From: JADGNF01 sp964582085
GTDB taxonomy: Archaea; Thermoproteota; Bathyarchaeia; Bathyarchaeales; Bathycorpusculaceae
DNA length: 64,000 bases
Direction of reading: 5' to 3'
Assembly: GCA_964582085.1 (NCBI GenBank)
Contig: CAZOPV010000025.1
Span: 1-64,000, forward strand
Part shown: piece after piece, positions 25,500-34,084 of the stretch
Layout: the number at the start of each line of letters is the position of its first letter
Position numbering within the stretch: the first letter of the stretch is position 1
The notes under the pieces: model-generated
What the model was told of the DNA's origin: nothing
Database searches by the model: none
The model's input: only the letters and a program-made list of their open reading frames with translations
Made by a program: the position numbers and the translations under genes

Positions 25500-27626
25500 T
25501 CACTTAGACACTTTAAATATAATTACGCTTTCATTTTGGAATTCAACGGTGAAATGTTCACTATCCGATAGAAATCTTTGGAGTTCACTATCTCGATGTC
25601 TGTTCACCAACAAGTAGTCAATATTTAACTCTTTGAGTAAGGCATACGACTCATAAAACTTGATCGTTTGACCGCCAGCTCCAACGGTGGATATATTTAC
25701 ATCTATCTTAAAGTGGACATAAAACTCGTTTTTTATAGGTTGAAAAACATAATTAAAAGTTGGCTTGCCTCCTTCTGGGTTATCAAAGAAAACTCTTGCG
25801 CTTTCCAGTTTACCATTAGTCTGTTGTACGTGAATCGCGACTGTTGTATCCTTTGCAGACGGCCACCTAAATAAAGAGACAACACCATCATTGCTGACTT
25901 TGCAGGTTTGTGGTGATGTTTTAAATAGACCCCACAAATTAATTTTCAACTGCTGAATGGTTGAGTTTTTAGGCACAACATGATATATAACATTAGCTGA
26001 AGATTCACTTTTATTCAGTGTAACGCTCCTAGTTGCACTAAAATGGAAATTTTCATAGGTTACCGATATGTTTACACCCGAATTATTATGCTGGATGATT
26101 GATGTGCTATTTTGGGAATAAAAAGGAACAATTATTATTGTTTCTGGTTTATCTGAAGTTGTCAAAAACAGTTGATTTTGTAAGTCTGACAAGGTGAGCA
26201 ATTTTTCATATTTGCCTTTTGCATATCCCCCGATCTGAGGGTTATTTATACCTGCGGGGTAAGATTCCGCTACATTAACTTTACCATTATCAATAACGTA
26301 AGTCCCTGCGAATATGTTGTTTACTACCCTTACTTGGTCTCTTTCAAATTGAAACGAATAGAATTCTAAGTCCCCTGTGAACATGCATATCCTGTTTGCG
26401 TAGCCTTCCACCCACCATCCATAAGAATTACCGCCACCTCCCACATCTTTGGAAGATCCTGACGTTGCAAAAATCGCATTAGGTGAAGTGTATGTTTTAA
26501 TCCAATTTAATGCTTGTACTTCATCTTCTTTTATAAACTGGTAAAAACTTGTTGCATCTCCAAATCGTTCAGCCGCTACAGCTATGGATTGCACCGCGAA
26601 TGTTGCTATAAATAACGCTGCAAACATAACTACCATGCTTGTTTTTTTGTCTCTTTTTGTGTCCGAGAACAAAGTGCCTAAGGAAATACTGAAACACAGC
26701 AACATTGGAATAGGTAGAAAATAAAGCCAGCGGAGAGGTTGAACGGTGATGAGGAAAAGCGTCAGAGGCGCCAAGAAAAGACTGCTGATAAGTAACCCCT
26801 TGCCTTTGTTTTCTTTTAAACATTTGGTTAACGCAAAAACGCCTGCTATTGTGGCGGCAACTATTACAAAAAACTTTGCAAAAATTAACAATGATTCTCC
26901 GATTTGCACATCGCCGACTGGTAGTTCCAAGAGTCTAAAAGTGACGATTTCTTTTGAAGAGTTCATGAAAAAAGTAATGTAAAAGGGAACATAGGGTAAA
27001 CTGAACAAGGCGACTGCTAATGGAAGGTAAAACGAGTTTTTGATTTTGTTTTTAATTTCTTTTTTATCCAGTTTTATAAAAACTGTATACAAAATTACAA
27101 AAAACGTCAGAGATGCAAAGGCAAAAAACGCCACAAGCATATGCGTGCCTATGACTAAACTCAAAAAGAACCCTGCGGCTAGCAAGTTTCTGATTGAAGC
27201 TTTGTTAATTGCCTCAAATATAAAAAGCAATGCTATCAGCAGAAACGAAAACGCCAGAAAATTTGGGTTCCCGCCCCAGCTGATCATTTCGGTGTAACTA
27301 ACAAAAAAAGCGAAAAACACTGTAGCCATGACGGCTGCCAAGTAGCTACCTGAAAGCTTTTTTGTTAATAGGAAACAGGGAAAAACTACCACTGAAAAAA
27401 CTGTGGCGGCTGCAACTTTCAGGGCAGTGAGCTCGTCAAATATCATAGTTAATAAATCCAAAAAAACAAAAAATACTGGTTGATGCCTCAATCCTAGACC
27501 TCTCAAATCGTTTCCTCGAAGAATATCGACCTGTGTAAGATAGTTTCCGTAATCCGCGCCTGGAGGTGCAGACTCAGTGTTTAACATTGTAAAGTTTATA
27601 GTGAACATTACAACAACCAAAATCAC
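25500..27626 (-). CDS. GT-C-like membrane glycosyltransferase, paralogue B
   Basis: 708 residues starting from GTG 27626, the only standard start before an upstream in-frame stop. The motif SAPPGADYGNYLTQ after the first helix carries the acidic residue expected of GT-C enzymes. It is followed by ISWGGNPNFLAFSF, about 10 membrane helices, and an external domain opening with SYGWWVEGYANRICMF. The last 300 residues are beta-rich. It starts 34 bases after the GT4 gene and is almost certainly co-transcribed with it. It is probably a surface polysaccharide or glycoprotein glycosyltransferase; donor and acceptor unknown. Confidence 0.7.
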   Translation of the reverse strand: MILVVVMFTINFTMLNTESAPPGADYGNYLTQVDILRGNDLRGLGLRHQPVFFVFLDLLTMIFDELTALKVAAATVFSVVVFPCFLLTKKLSGSYLAAVMATVFFAFFVSYTEMISWGGNPNFLAFSFLLIALLFIFEAINKASIRNLLAAGFFLSLVIGTHMLVAFFAFASLTFFVILYTVFIKLDKKEIKNKIKNSFYLPLAVALFSLPYVPFYITFFMNSSKEIVTFRLLELPVGDVQIGESLLIFAKFFVIVAATIAGVFALTKCLKENKGKGLLISSLFLAPLTLFLITVQPLRWLYFLPIPMLLCFSISLGTLFSDTKRDKKTSMVVMFAALFIATFAVQSIAVAAERFGDATSFYQFIKEDEVQALNWIKTYTSPNAIFATSGSSKDVGGGGNSYGWWVEGYANRICMFTGDLEFYSFQFERDQVRVVNNIFAGTYVIDNGKVNVAESYPAGINNPQIGGYAKGKYEKLLTLSDLQNQLFLTTSDKPETIIIVPFYSQNSTSIIQHNNSGVNISVTYENFHFSATRSVTLNKSESSANVIYHVVPKNSTIQQLKINLWGLFKTSPQTCKVSNDGVVSLFRWPSAKDTTVAIHVQQTNGKLESARVFFDNPEGGKPTFNYVFQPIKNEFYVHFKIDVNISTVGAGGQTIKFYESYALLKELNIDYLLVNRHRDSELQRFLSDSEHFTVEFQNESVIIFKVSK

Positions 27627-27660
27627 TATCGGAAGTGCAGGTATCCATGGCGATGGTTTC

Positions 27661-28770
27661 TTATTTTCCAGAATTATTCACGACCGTATGAAAGAAAGTT
27701 TCCATCTGATTAGTTATTTTATCCCATTCATGCTTTTTAGCGATATCCAAAGCACTGTTGCTTAATTTTTGCCAGCTGTTCGCGTCGTTAAAAAGCTGGA
27801 TAATTGCAGAAGCAATGGCTTTTTCGTTTGGTTTGACTAGAATGCCACAGTCAAGCTGGCATAGTTCTTTTGCAGCGTTGTTAGGGTAATCTAAGGTAAT
27901 AAACGGTACCCCTGCCGCCATGGCCTCCATTGATGAAATCCCTGAACCCTCTCTTTCACTAGGCAATACAAAAAGCCATGCTGTCTTTACTAACTCGATC
28001 ATTTGCTTTTCAGGTAAGAAGCCATGGATAAAACAGTCATCTATGTCTTTTGCCTTTTTTTTAACTGATTGAATGCATAAACCTGAACCGATTATGTGTA
28101 GTTCAACTTTAGGCACCCTTTTTTTGACTTCTGAGAAAGCTTCAACAAGCAATTCAACACGTTTATGTGGTACAATTCGACCAACATAAATTATCCGCCC
28201 CCAGATTTTTTTGTTGCCGCCTGTAAACTTTGCTGTGTCCACACCGTTTGTGATTAAAACAATCTTTTCAGGGCTAATTTTTAGGTTATTTATGAGTCTT
28301 TGTTTTGTAAATTCGGAAACAGCAACATGGTAATCTCCTACTCTTCTGAGTAACTTCTGCATTATAGTTGCTCTTAGAGGTCTATCCCACACTTCACACC
28401 ACTCTTGAATCAGCGGTGCGGCTACAGGTTTTACAAAAAGAGAGTGAAGCATTGGCCATTGATTTGAATAGTATAATTCAAAATTAGTTTTCCGTAGACG
28501 TCTAAATGACGTCAACGAGTATCGAAGAATCCCACCCAATGAGCGGAAACTGTCTGGAGAAATATAACTCGTAGAGTGGGAATATCGATGCACCTTTATT
28601 CCCTCAATAACTTCTTCTTTAGGTAGGCTGTAATCATATTGAATAGTGAAAACGTGCACATCATGGTTTTTTGCTGCTAAACGGCGCCCAATTTCGTAAA
28701 ACCGTTTTTCACAACCGCCAATGTGTGGATAGAAAAATTCAGTTAAGAATGCTATCTTCAGGCGCCTCAT
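27661..28770 (-). CDS. Glycosyltransferase family 4 (GT-B fold)
   Basis: 369 residues. The start KIAFLTEFFYPHIGGCEKRFYEIGRRLA is the GT4 acceptor-domain signature. The donor half has IIYVGRIVPHKRVELLVEAF and LPSEREGSGISSMEAMAAGVPFITL, containing the E-x7-E motif that binds the nucleotide-sugar phosphate. It acts in the cytoplasm, probably building a lipid-linked glycan that the neighbouring GT-C enzymes use outside. Its ATG overlaps the stop of a 29-codon upstream ORF (ATGA), suggesting coupled translation. Confidence 0.88.
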   Translation of the reverse strand: MRRLKIAFLTEFFYPHIGGCEKRFYEIGRRLAAKNHDVHVFTIQYDYSLPKEEVIEGIKVHRYSHSTSYISPDSFRSLGGILRYSLTSFRRLRKTNFELYYSNQWPMLHSLFVKPVAAPLIQEWCEVWDRPLRATIMQKLLRRVGDYHVAVSEFTKQRLINNLKISPEKIVLITNGVDTAKFTGGNKKIWGRIIYVGRIVPHKRVELLVEAFSEVKKRVPKVELHIIGSGLCIQSVKKKAKDIDDCFIHGFLPEKQMIELVKTAWLFVLPSEREGSGISSMEAMAAGVPFITLDYPNNAAKELCQLDCGILVKPNEKAIASAIIQLFNDANSWQKLSNSALDIAKKHEWDKITNQMETFFHTVVNNSGK

Positions 28771-28856
28771 GTGATAACAGTCCCCAGCAACGCCGCGTCA
28801 GTTTCGTTTGTGGTGGCGTAACCTTCAATTCCATCAATGTACACGCCATCAGTCAT
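28767..28856 (-). CDS. 29-residue upstream ORF coupled to the GT4 gene
   Basis: ATG at 28854-28856, preceded by GAAGGAAA (28863-28870) with 6 bases of spacing, a good ribosome-binding site. It runs 29 codons, beginning MTDGVYIDGIEGY and ending GTVIT, and its TGA overlaps the GT4 start as ATGA. A TATA box lies about 65 bases upstream, so this would be the first cistron of the transcript. The peptide is acidic and not membrane-like. No family is recognised. It could be a real small protein or a leader peptide tuning GT4 translation. Confidence 0.5.
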   Translation of the reverse strand: MTDGVYIDGIEGYATTNETDAALLGTVIT

Positions 28857-28920
28857 GTGTTATTTCCTTCGTAATAATAGCTCCACTTGAGCTTGAATCT
28901 TGACATCAGATAATGGTGAC

Positions 28921-28934
28921 GTTTTATATATGTT
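28921..28934 (-). promoter_or_regulatory. TATA promoter of the GT4/GT-C operon
   Basis: On the minus strand AACATATATAAAAC. Transcription would begin near 28900 and give a leader of about 45 bases containing a small hairpin (AGCTC-AAGTG-GAGCT). Confidence 0.5.
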
Positions 28935-29075
28935 ATTTTCGCATCTTTCAAGGTAGTTTTTTCCTTAAAAGATGGGCGGTATTTATTTTAGATTTTAAAC
29001 TTAACTGTTTAAATTCCTCTGAGCATTAGTTTGTTTACTATTTTAACTTAGGTTTACATGAAAACGATCAACAAA

Positions 29076-31400
29076 TTATCTGGAGATTTGAAATATGGCT
29101 ACTTCATTATTGATGAACACTAAGTGAAAGTTTGGATCGTTGGCAAATCTGGGTAACGCTTCTTGATCTCGCAAAGCAATGTAGTCAACTTCATGTGCAA
29201 CTAATGCCTCTTTATAGTCAAAAATTTCCAGAGGCAGCGCAGGTTCCTTTTTCTCTAAGTATACTTTTGTGTGGTTGATGATCATTTGCCTGTATACCGC
29301 ATTTTGTTCTTTTTCAGTTAAGTTGCTTTCAGGGTTTTTAGAATATTGGTAGATCCCAACGTAAAAGTTCAGTTCGGCACTTCTTTTTGCATTTAGATTA
29401 TAGAGTAATTCCAAACCTGCCAAGTTGTCTTTAGTTAACGGGGTTGTTAGTGGTTGCTCCTTAGTAAAAATAAGTTGCCCCACTACCTTCATGTTTATGT
29501 CTACGAAGGCGGCAACACGACCATTTTCTTCTTCCATCAACTTTCCTTTGGCGTGCAGAATGTAATGTAGAGTATCAAAACTGACCGCTGGGTTATCTGT
29601 TTTAATTGTTTGAGTAACATTTACAAACTGCATTCCTCTACAGACCGTAATTTGCTGTGTGAAATTGAACAGGTTATTCCCTCTTATTATGTGAACGGCC
29701 CCGTAGTCACTATTGTTCAGGATGTAAGCCTCTTTTACAGGTACATCCAATAACTTAATTATCTCGACGTTCCCGTTGTTTCTTAGAGTGATTTTTATTT
29801 CGTCGTTATTGAAGTGGAAAACAGAATAAGGAAAATATGAATTATTCAGTTTGGCAAGAAAAATCGGGTTATGGCGCCCAGTATATGGGCCGTCTTCACG
29901 AACTTGAATCAGACCATTGTCCAACAGAAAAGCTGTATCTAAAAGATAGCGTGCAACTTTTGCCGGTTCAAATTCACGTGCGTTAGTTAGGTATTGTGGG
30001 TCTACGGCGCTTATAGTTGAGCGTTGAGCAAAACCTGAAAACCACCATCCAAATTGTGCATCGGTTAGAAATACAGAATTGGCAGGAGTGTTTTGTTCAG
30101 CCCACTGGATTGCTTCAAATTTTTGCTGGTTCATAAGTTGATAGAACCGTTGTATCTCAATCCCTTTTGACGGCGCCAAGAATACGGGTACCGTCAAGAA
30201 GGCAAAGGTGGCAAAGGCAAACACGAGTATTGCAAGGATGTTCTTTCGAACTAGATGTGGCCATGTTCGGCGCAGTAGTTTGTTGGTGCTCCCTCTAACC
30301 TTTGGTAGGTTATTTGCCATTGAAACAACCTTTGTTGCCACTTTGGTGAAAAATAAAGCACCGTAGTCAATAGTTAGTCCAATCAGGGTTATAATGGGGA
30401 TTATGACGAAATATAGAAACCTGTTGTAATCAGTATACAACCCTACTAAGTATAACTGTGTACATAGTGCTGGAATAATTGTCCACACTGCAAAGAGAAG
30501 GGCGGAAAAACTGAACATTTTTCCTCGGTAGTGTTTTGAGAAGAGAAAGAAGAGAAAGAAACAGGCAAACAGGGGAGTCACAAGGTCTAGCGGCAGAACT
30601 TTTGTGGATAAAATGGCTTCACGGATTCCTAAAATGCCTCCGGTAAAAGTATCTGCGTTGGCTTCTCGCCCCAAATATGTTGGGGTCACTTCCAGTAGAA
30701 AAGGCAAAACTAAAATGGCTCCCAAAACTATGGTTGAAAGCCAACACAAAAAGTTGACCCTTCTTAAATTCAATTTTTTGGCTAAAATTACGCCGAGAAA
30801 GGCAACGCTGAAAACAATAACTGCATAAATAACTGCACTAAGAGAATGTGTTAGAAAAATTGCTGCAGATATGAGTGAATTAGCCACAAAAAAAGGCGCC
30901 AGAGTGAGCTTATCTTTTTCTAAAAACAAGTAGAACGCTAAGGGAATAAGCATGAGAGTTACCACGTTTGGGTAACCTCCCCACATTAACATCTCCATGT
31001 CAAACCGTGAAACTGCAACTAAAAATGCAATGATAAGTGCTGTCGATTCGTTCCATGCTTTGCGCGCTACTAAAAAAGAAACCAAAACGATAAGTGCCGA
31101 GAAAAAGGAAACTACCAGAGCATGGGCTCCATAATCAGAAATACCAGTTAACAAAATCAAATAAAAAACAAAGATGTGATAACCAGGAAACGTTACTGAG
31201 GTGCCGCCTCCCATGTGAAAATAGTTCCACAAAAAATTTGTTTTACCTTCTTGTTGCACAATCGAGTAGACAATGCTGTTGTGTAGTCCAATATCAGCAC
31301 CTGGAGGAAACCCTTCCCTTAAAATTAAGGCTGCTCGAAGTAGAAATGCAAAAGTGAAAATTAGGAGCAACAAAACGTAACTTCTTGAGGATTTAACCAT
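29076..31400 (-). CDS. GT-C-like membrane glycosyltransferase, paralogue C
   Basis: 774 residues from the ATG at 31398-31400, chosen because GGAAGG lies 6 bases upstream; the frame is open to 31460. The first helix is followed by REGFPPGADIGLHNSIVY, then LMWGGYPNVVTL, about 10-12 membrane segments, and an external domain starting QFGWWFSGFAQRSTIS. These landmarks align with paralogues A and B. The beta-rich C-terminus ends like B (HLVFINNEVAIFQISR against FTVEFQNESVIIFKVSK). It is divergent from the corrinoid/MtrH operon. Confidence 0.7.
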   Translation of the reverse strand: MVKSSRSYVLLLLIFTFAFLLRAALILREGFPPGADIGLHNSIVYSIVQQEGKTNFLWNYFHMGGGTSVTFPGYHIFVFYLILLTGISDYGAHALVVSFFSALIVLVSFLVARKAWNESTALIIAFLVAVSRFDMEMLMWGGYPNVVTLMLIPLAFYLFLEKDKLTLAPFFVANSLISAAIFLTHSLSAVIYAVIVFSVAFLGVILAKKLNLRRVNFLCWLSTIVLGAILVLPFLLEVTPTYLGREANADTFTGGILGIREAILSTKVLPLDLVTPLFACFFLFFLFSKHYRGKMFSFSALLFAVWTIIPALCTQLYLVGLYTDYNRFLYFVIIPIITLIGLTIDYGALFFTKVATKVVSMANNLPKVRGSTNKLLRRTWPHLVRKNILAILVFAFATFAFLTVPVFLAPSKGIEIQRFYQLMNQQKFEAIQWAEQNTPANSVFLTDAQFGWWFSGFAQRSTISAVDPQYLTNAREFEPAKVARYLLDTAFLLDNGLIQVREDGPYTGRHNPIFLAKLNNSYFPYSVFHFNNDEIKITLRNNGNVEIIKLLDVPVKEAYILNNSDYGAVHIIRGNNLFNFTQQITVCRGMQFVNVTQTIKTDNPAVSFDTLHYILHAKGKLMEEENGRVAAFVDINMKVVGQLIFTKEQPLTTPLTKDNLAGLELLYNLNAKRSAELNFYVGIYQYSKNPESNLTEKEQNAVYRQMIINHTKVYLEKKEPALPLEIFDYKEALVAHEVDYIALRDQEALPRFANDPNFHLVFINNEVAIFQISR

Positions 31401-31477
31401 TAAGCGCCTTCCTTTGCCATGGAGTGACATGCCTTTTAAGGAGTTGATTAGTGAAGTCAAAGTTTAAATAGCTATTC

Positions 31478-31502
31478 AAATATAAAAACCGAGGGTATAA
31501 AA
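31478..31502 (+). promoter_or_regulatory. Promoter of the corrinoid protein/mtrH operon
   Basis: Two TATA-like boxes, AAATATAAAA (31478-31487) and GGTATAAAAAA just after it, lie 33-50 bases before the ATG at 31529. A ribosome site (AAAGGTG) is 9 bases before the ATG. Confidence 0.5.
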
Positions 31503-31528
31503 AACATCCTAAAAAGGTGTGTTTGAAA

Positions 31529-31951
31529 ATGTCTTGGCTAAAATCTATGATGGAAAAGGAACCACCAGAACCAACGAACCCAATTGGCACAGTTGTCATC
31601 GGTAATATTGAACCAGATATGCATGACACCGCCAAAGAAGCAGTTCGCAAAGCGCTGAAACGTGCCGGTTTTAAAACAATTGACGCAGGTAAGAGTGCAG
31701 CTGTAGATGTTTTTATTCAGAAAATTAAAGAAAGCAACGCAAACCTTTTGGCTTTATCAGTGAACACTGTCCCAGCGAAAAACAATCTACCCAAGCTAGT
31801 TGATGCATTGAAAGCTGCAGGCTTAGATAAAATTAAGATAATCATGGGTGGCGCAGCAGTCAAGAAAGAAGACGCAGATGCAATCGGCGCACTTTTCGGC
31901 AAGAACAAAGAAGAAGCTCCAGAAATCGCGAAGAAAGCTCTAGGCAAATAA
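31529..31951 (+). CDS. Minimal corrinoid (cobalamin)-binding protein
   Basis: 140 residues. It is a bare B12-binding Rossmann domain. The lower-ligand region reads EPDMHDTAKEAVRKAL in place of DxHxxG (the His is kept, the Gly is Ala). The second motif region is LLALSVNTVPAKNN and the third is IIMGGAAV. The helical cap domain of MtaC/MtbC-type methyl carriers (about 80 residues) is missing. It lies 21 bases before mtrH, so it most likely carries a methyl group on cobalt for transfer to or from H4MPT. Which primary methyltransferase loads it is unknown; none is adjacent. The ATG at 31529 is preferred over an upstream in-frame start. Confidence 0.8.
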   Translation: MSWLKSMMEKEPPEPTNPIGTVVIGNIEPDMHDTAKEAVRKALKRAGFKTIDAGKSAAVDVFIQKIKESNANLLALSVNTVPAKNNLPKLVDALKAAGLDKIKIIMGGAAVKKEDADAIGALFGKNKEEAPEIAKKALGK

Positions 31952-31972
31952 CCTCAGTCGGATGAAACTTCT

Positions 31973-32881
31973 ATGAATCGATTCAAAACTGAACAGAAAA
32001 TATACGAAATTGGGAAAGTGAAAGTTGGCGGTCAACCAGGTGAGAACCCAACTTTTCTTATAGGTTCAATTTTCTGGCTTGGCCAAAAGATGGTTCAAGA
32101 CGCAAATAAAGGGATTTTTGATGTTAAAGAAGCAGAAAAAATAATCAATACAATGCACACTCAAAGCGACCTAACAGGTGTTCCCTTCGCTTTTGACATA
32201 GTTGGAACGACTGAAGACGCTTTTGGCAAATATATTGACTTCGTTGCGACACACAGCGATGCTCCTATGATGTTAGACGCAATGAGCCCGAAGGCACGTA
32301 TGGCAGCGGCTGACTTAGCAAAGAAAATGGGTCTTTCTGATAGGTGCCTCTACAACTCAGTTTACAAAGGCGTAACTGATGTTGAATTGGCTAAACTGAA
32401 AGAAAGTGGCATCAAAATGTCCATAGTACTTGCAGATAACCCCAAAGACGGAAGCTTACAAGGTAAAATGGCCGTTATCGAAGAAGCTCTAGCACTTGCC
32501 GACAAAGGCGGAATCACTAAACCTTTGATTGACACATCAATTCCAGCATTCGCTCCAGACATGGGTACTGCTGTGAGAGCTATACCAATTATGAAGGAGA
32601 AATATGGGCATCCAGTAGGCTTAGGTAGCGGCAACGTTGTCACAACAATGGGTTGGGTAAAAGCACATATTGCAAAGGAATTCCGCAAGGGCTGCGTAAC
32701 TGCTACTAACGCTATAATGCAGACGATGGGCGCAAACTGGCTGATGATTGGTCCTGCTGAGCAAGCAGAATGGGTGTTCCCAGCAGTTGCAGTTGTTGAT
32801 ACATATATCGCGTCTGCCGCCGCCGACTTGGACACTAAGCCTCTGAGTGAAGATCACCCGATATTCAAAATGTTCCTCTAA
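31973..32881 (+). CDS. mtrH: MtrH-type methyltransferase (H4MPT:corrinoid)
   Basis: 302 residues, TIM-barrel-like. Family segments include FKTEQKIYEIGKVKVGGQPGENPTFLIGSIF at the start, PFAFDIVGTTEDAFGKYIDF, DAMSPKARMAAADLA and YGHPVGLGSGNVVTTMGW. MtrH transfers a methyl group between methyl-H4MPT and a corrinoid. In methanogens it is a subunit of the membrane Mtr complex; here no other mtr genes are present and it sits with a soluble corrinoid protein. That stand-alone pairing is known from methyl-group-using archaea. It links to mch and fwd at 50-55 kb through the same carrier. Confidence 0.88.
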   Translation: MNRFKTEQKIYEIGKVKVGGQPGENPTFLIGSIFWLGQKMVQDANKGIFDVKEAEKIINTMHTQSDLTGVPFAFDIVGTTEDAFGKYIDFVATHSDAPMMLDAMSPKARMAAADLAKKMGLSDRCLYNSVYKGVTDVELAKLKESGIKMSIVLADNPKDGSLQGKMAVIEEALALADKGGITKPLIDTSIPAFAPDMGTAVRAIPIMKEKYGHPVGLGSGNVVTTMGWVKAHIAKEFRKGCVTATNAIMQTMGANWLMIGPAEQAEWVFPAVAVVDTYIASAAADLDTKPLSEDHPIFKMFL

Positions 32882-32890
32882 TTTTCCACC

Positions 32891-32904
32891 TTTTATTTTT
32901 TTTT
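32891..32904 (+). terminator. Poly-T terminator after mtrH
   Basis: TTTTATTTTTTTTT about 10 bases after the mtrH stop. Confidence 0.65.
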
Positions 32905-32941
32905 GTAATTCAAATTTAAGCGTCTGCAGGATGAGATTAAA

Positions 32942-33325
32942 GTGCAACCTGTTAAGTGGTTCAGTATAATTGTTCTGTACACAGTTGCCGTGTTGCTCTG
33001 CTTTTATCTAATCCCAAGTATGTCTAGGTTGTTATTTTTGAGATATTTTTTTGGGTTCACATTTGTCGTATTTGTTCCTGGTTACTGTTTTATAAATTTA
33101 TTATTTGATGAGGGCAAACTAGACATTGTGGAGACGCTGGTTTTATCCGTTGCTTTAAGTTTTAGTATTGTAGGTATTTCAGCCCTGTTTATCGGACTAT
33201 CACCAATTGGGTTACGTGTTGATTCAATTGTTCTTTCTTTAAGTGGGATCGTGGTGGTTTGTTCCGTTTTAGCTTTTCTGCGAAAAATGAACTTGCTACC
33301 TAAACTTCGTGGAAAAGGACAATGA
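32942..33325 (+). CDS. DUF1616-like membrane protein, short form
   Basis: 127 residues, GTG start. Four membrane helices contain FVPGYCFINLLFDEGKLDIVETLVLSVALSFSIVGISALFIG, the signature of the DUF1616 N-terminal region. DUF1616 proteins are often about 300 residues with an external C-terminal domain; this one ends after the membrane part. They commonly occur in archaeal glycosylation loci, and the GT island lies just upstream. It has its own transcription unit, because a terminator precedes it. Confidence 0.65.
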   Translation: MQPVKWFSIIVLYTVAVLLCFYLIPSMSRLLFLRYFFGFTFVVFVPGYCFINLLFDEGKLDIVETLVLSVALSFSIVGISALFIGLSPIGLRVDSIVLSLSGIVVVCSVLAFLRKMNLLPKLRGKGQ

Positions 33326-33369
33326 CCGAGATTCAGCCAACTTGTTTTTTGCTATCCATGATTTCAGTT

Positions 33370-33400
33370 CAATGTTTTTGCCACCGTTATAAAAACATTG
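33370..33400. repeat. 10-bp perfect inverted repeat
   Basis: CAATGTTTTT (33370-33379) and AAAAACATTG (33391-33400) with an 11-base loop. It lies 45 bases after the DUF1616 gene and can form a strong hairpin on either strand. The inner TTATAAAAAC also resembles a TATA box. Confidence 0.55.
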
Positions 33401-33470
33401 CAACACAAACTTGTCCACACTAAAACTTCAAAGGCAACACAAAACGTAAAAATCTAAAACAGAGCACAGC

Positions 33471-33480
33471 AAATATAAGG
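33471..33480 (+). promoter_or_regulatory. TATA box of the zinc-ribbon/aEF-1beta operon
   Basis: AAATATAAGG about 45-55 bases before the possible starts at 33514 and 33526. Confidence 0.45.
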
Positions 33481-33525
33481 AAGTCTGACAATTAAAAAAC
33501 GCATCAAATCGAGATGAAACACCAA

Positions 33526-33711
33526 ATGACTGAAAGAGCAGTACTCTCACTCGTAACATGCACAAGTTGTGGCAAACCCATACCACCAGGCAGTGAAGCT
33601 ACAAAATTTCTCTGTCCAAACTGCGGAGAAATCCAAATTAAACGATGCGGAAAATGCCGCAAATTTGGGCGCCCTTATAAATGTCCAAAATGTGGCTTCA
33701 CAGGACCATAA
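33526..33711 (+). CDS. Small zinc-ribbon protein (HVO_2753-like)
   Basis: 61 residues from the ATG at 33526 (an ATG at 33514 is also possible). Four CxxC pairs are visible: CTSC, CPNC, CGKC and CPKC, making two zinc ribbons. The family is conserved in archaea and usually lies directly upstream of the aEF-1beta gene, as here (11-base gap). A link to translation is inferred from that context. Confidence 0.8.
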   Translation: MTERAVLSLVTCTSCGKPIPPGSEATKFLCPNCGEIQIKRCGKCRKFGRPYKCPKCGFTGP

Positions 33712-33722
33712 GAGGGAAAATC

Positions 33723-33998
33723 ATGGGCACCGTCATAGTTACCTATAAAATCTTTCCCGAAGATATTATGGAAACTTTTGAGGATTTAAAAAAAGAAATT
33801 CAAACAAAACTCCCTAAAACCTCTGAAATCTCTGGCTATGGTGAAGAACCAGTAGCATTCGGACTAAAAGCACTACTAGTTCAAGTTCGTTTTCCCGAAG
33901 AAGAGTCAGGGCTCGTTGATACTCTTGAGCAGACTCTTGCAACCTTAAAGGGCGTTAGTCAAGTTCAAACTATGATGGTTCGTAGAAGTAGTAGATAG
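33723..33998 (+). CDS. Elongation factor 1-beta (aEF-1beta)
   Basis: 91 residues from the ATG at 33723, with GAGGG just upstream. The sequence MGTVIVTYKIFPEDI, EPVAFGLKALLVQVRFPEE and GVSQVQTMMVRR matches the nucleotide-exchange domain that recharges aEF-1A with GTP. It is the normal archaeal length. It is an operon with the zinc-ribbon gene. A poly-T run follows near 34003. Confidence 0.9.
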   Translation: MGTVIVTYKIFPEDIMETFEDLKKEIQTKLPKTSEISGYGEEPVAFGLKALLVQVRFPEEESGLVDTLEQTLATLKGVSQVQTMMVRRSSR

Positions 33999-34024
33999 CG
34001 CTTAACTTTTTTTCACTCTCAAAC

Positions 34025-34034
34025 CTTTATATAC
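34025..34034 (+). promoter_or_regulatory. TATA box of cdc48
   Basis: CTTTATATAC 50 bases before the ATG at 34085. GGATGG serves as a ribosome site 7 bases before the start. Confidence 0.55.
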
Positions 34035-34084
34035 TTTCAAAATCTCTCATTCACCCATTACAGTAACGGTAGGATGGTTCTAAC

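Noticed and set aside
32362..32835. 157-codon minus-strand frame inside mtrH
   Set aside because: Antisense shadow of a strongly supported gene.
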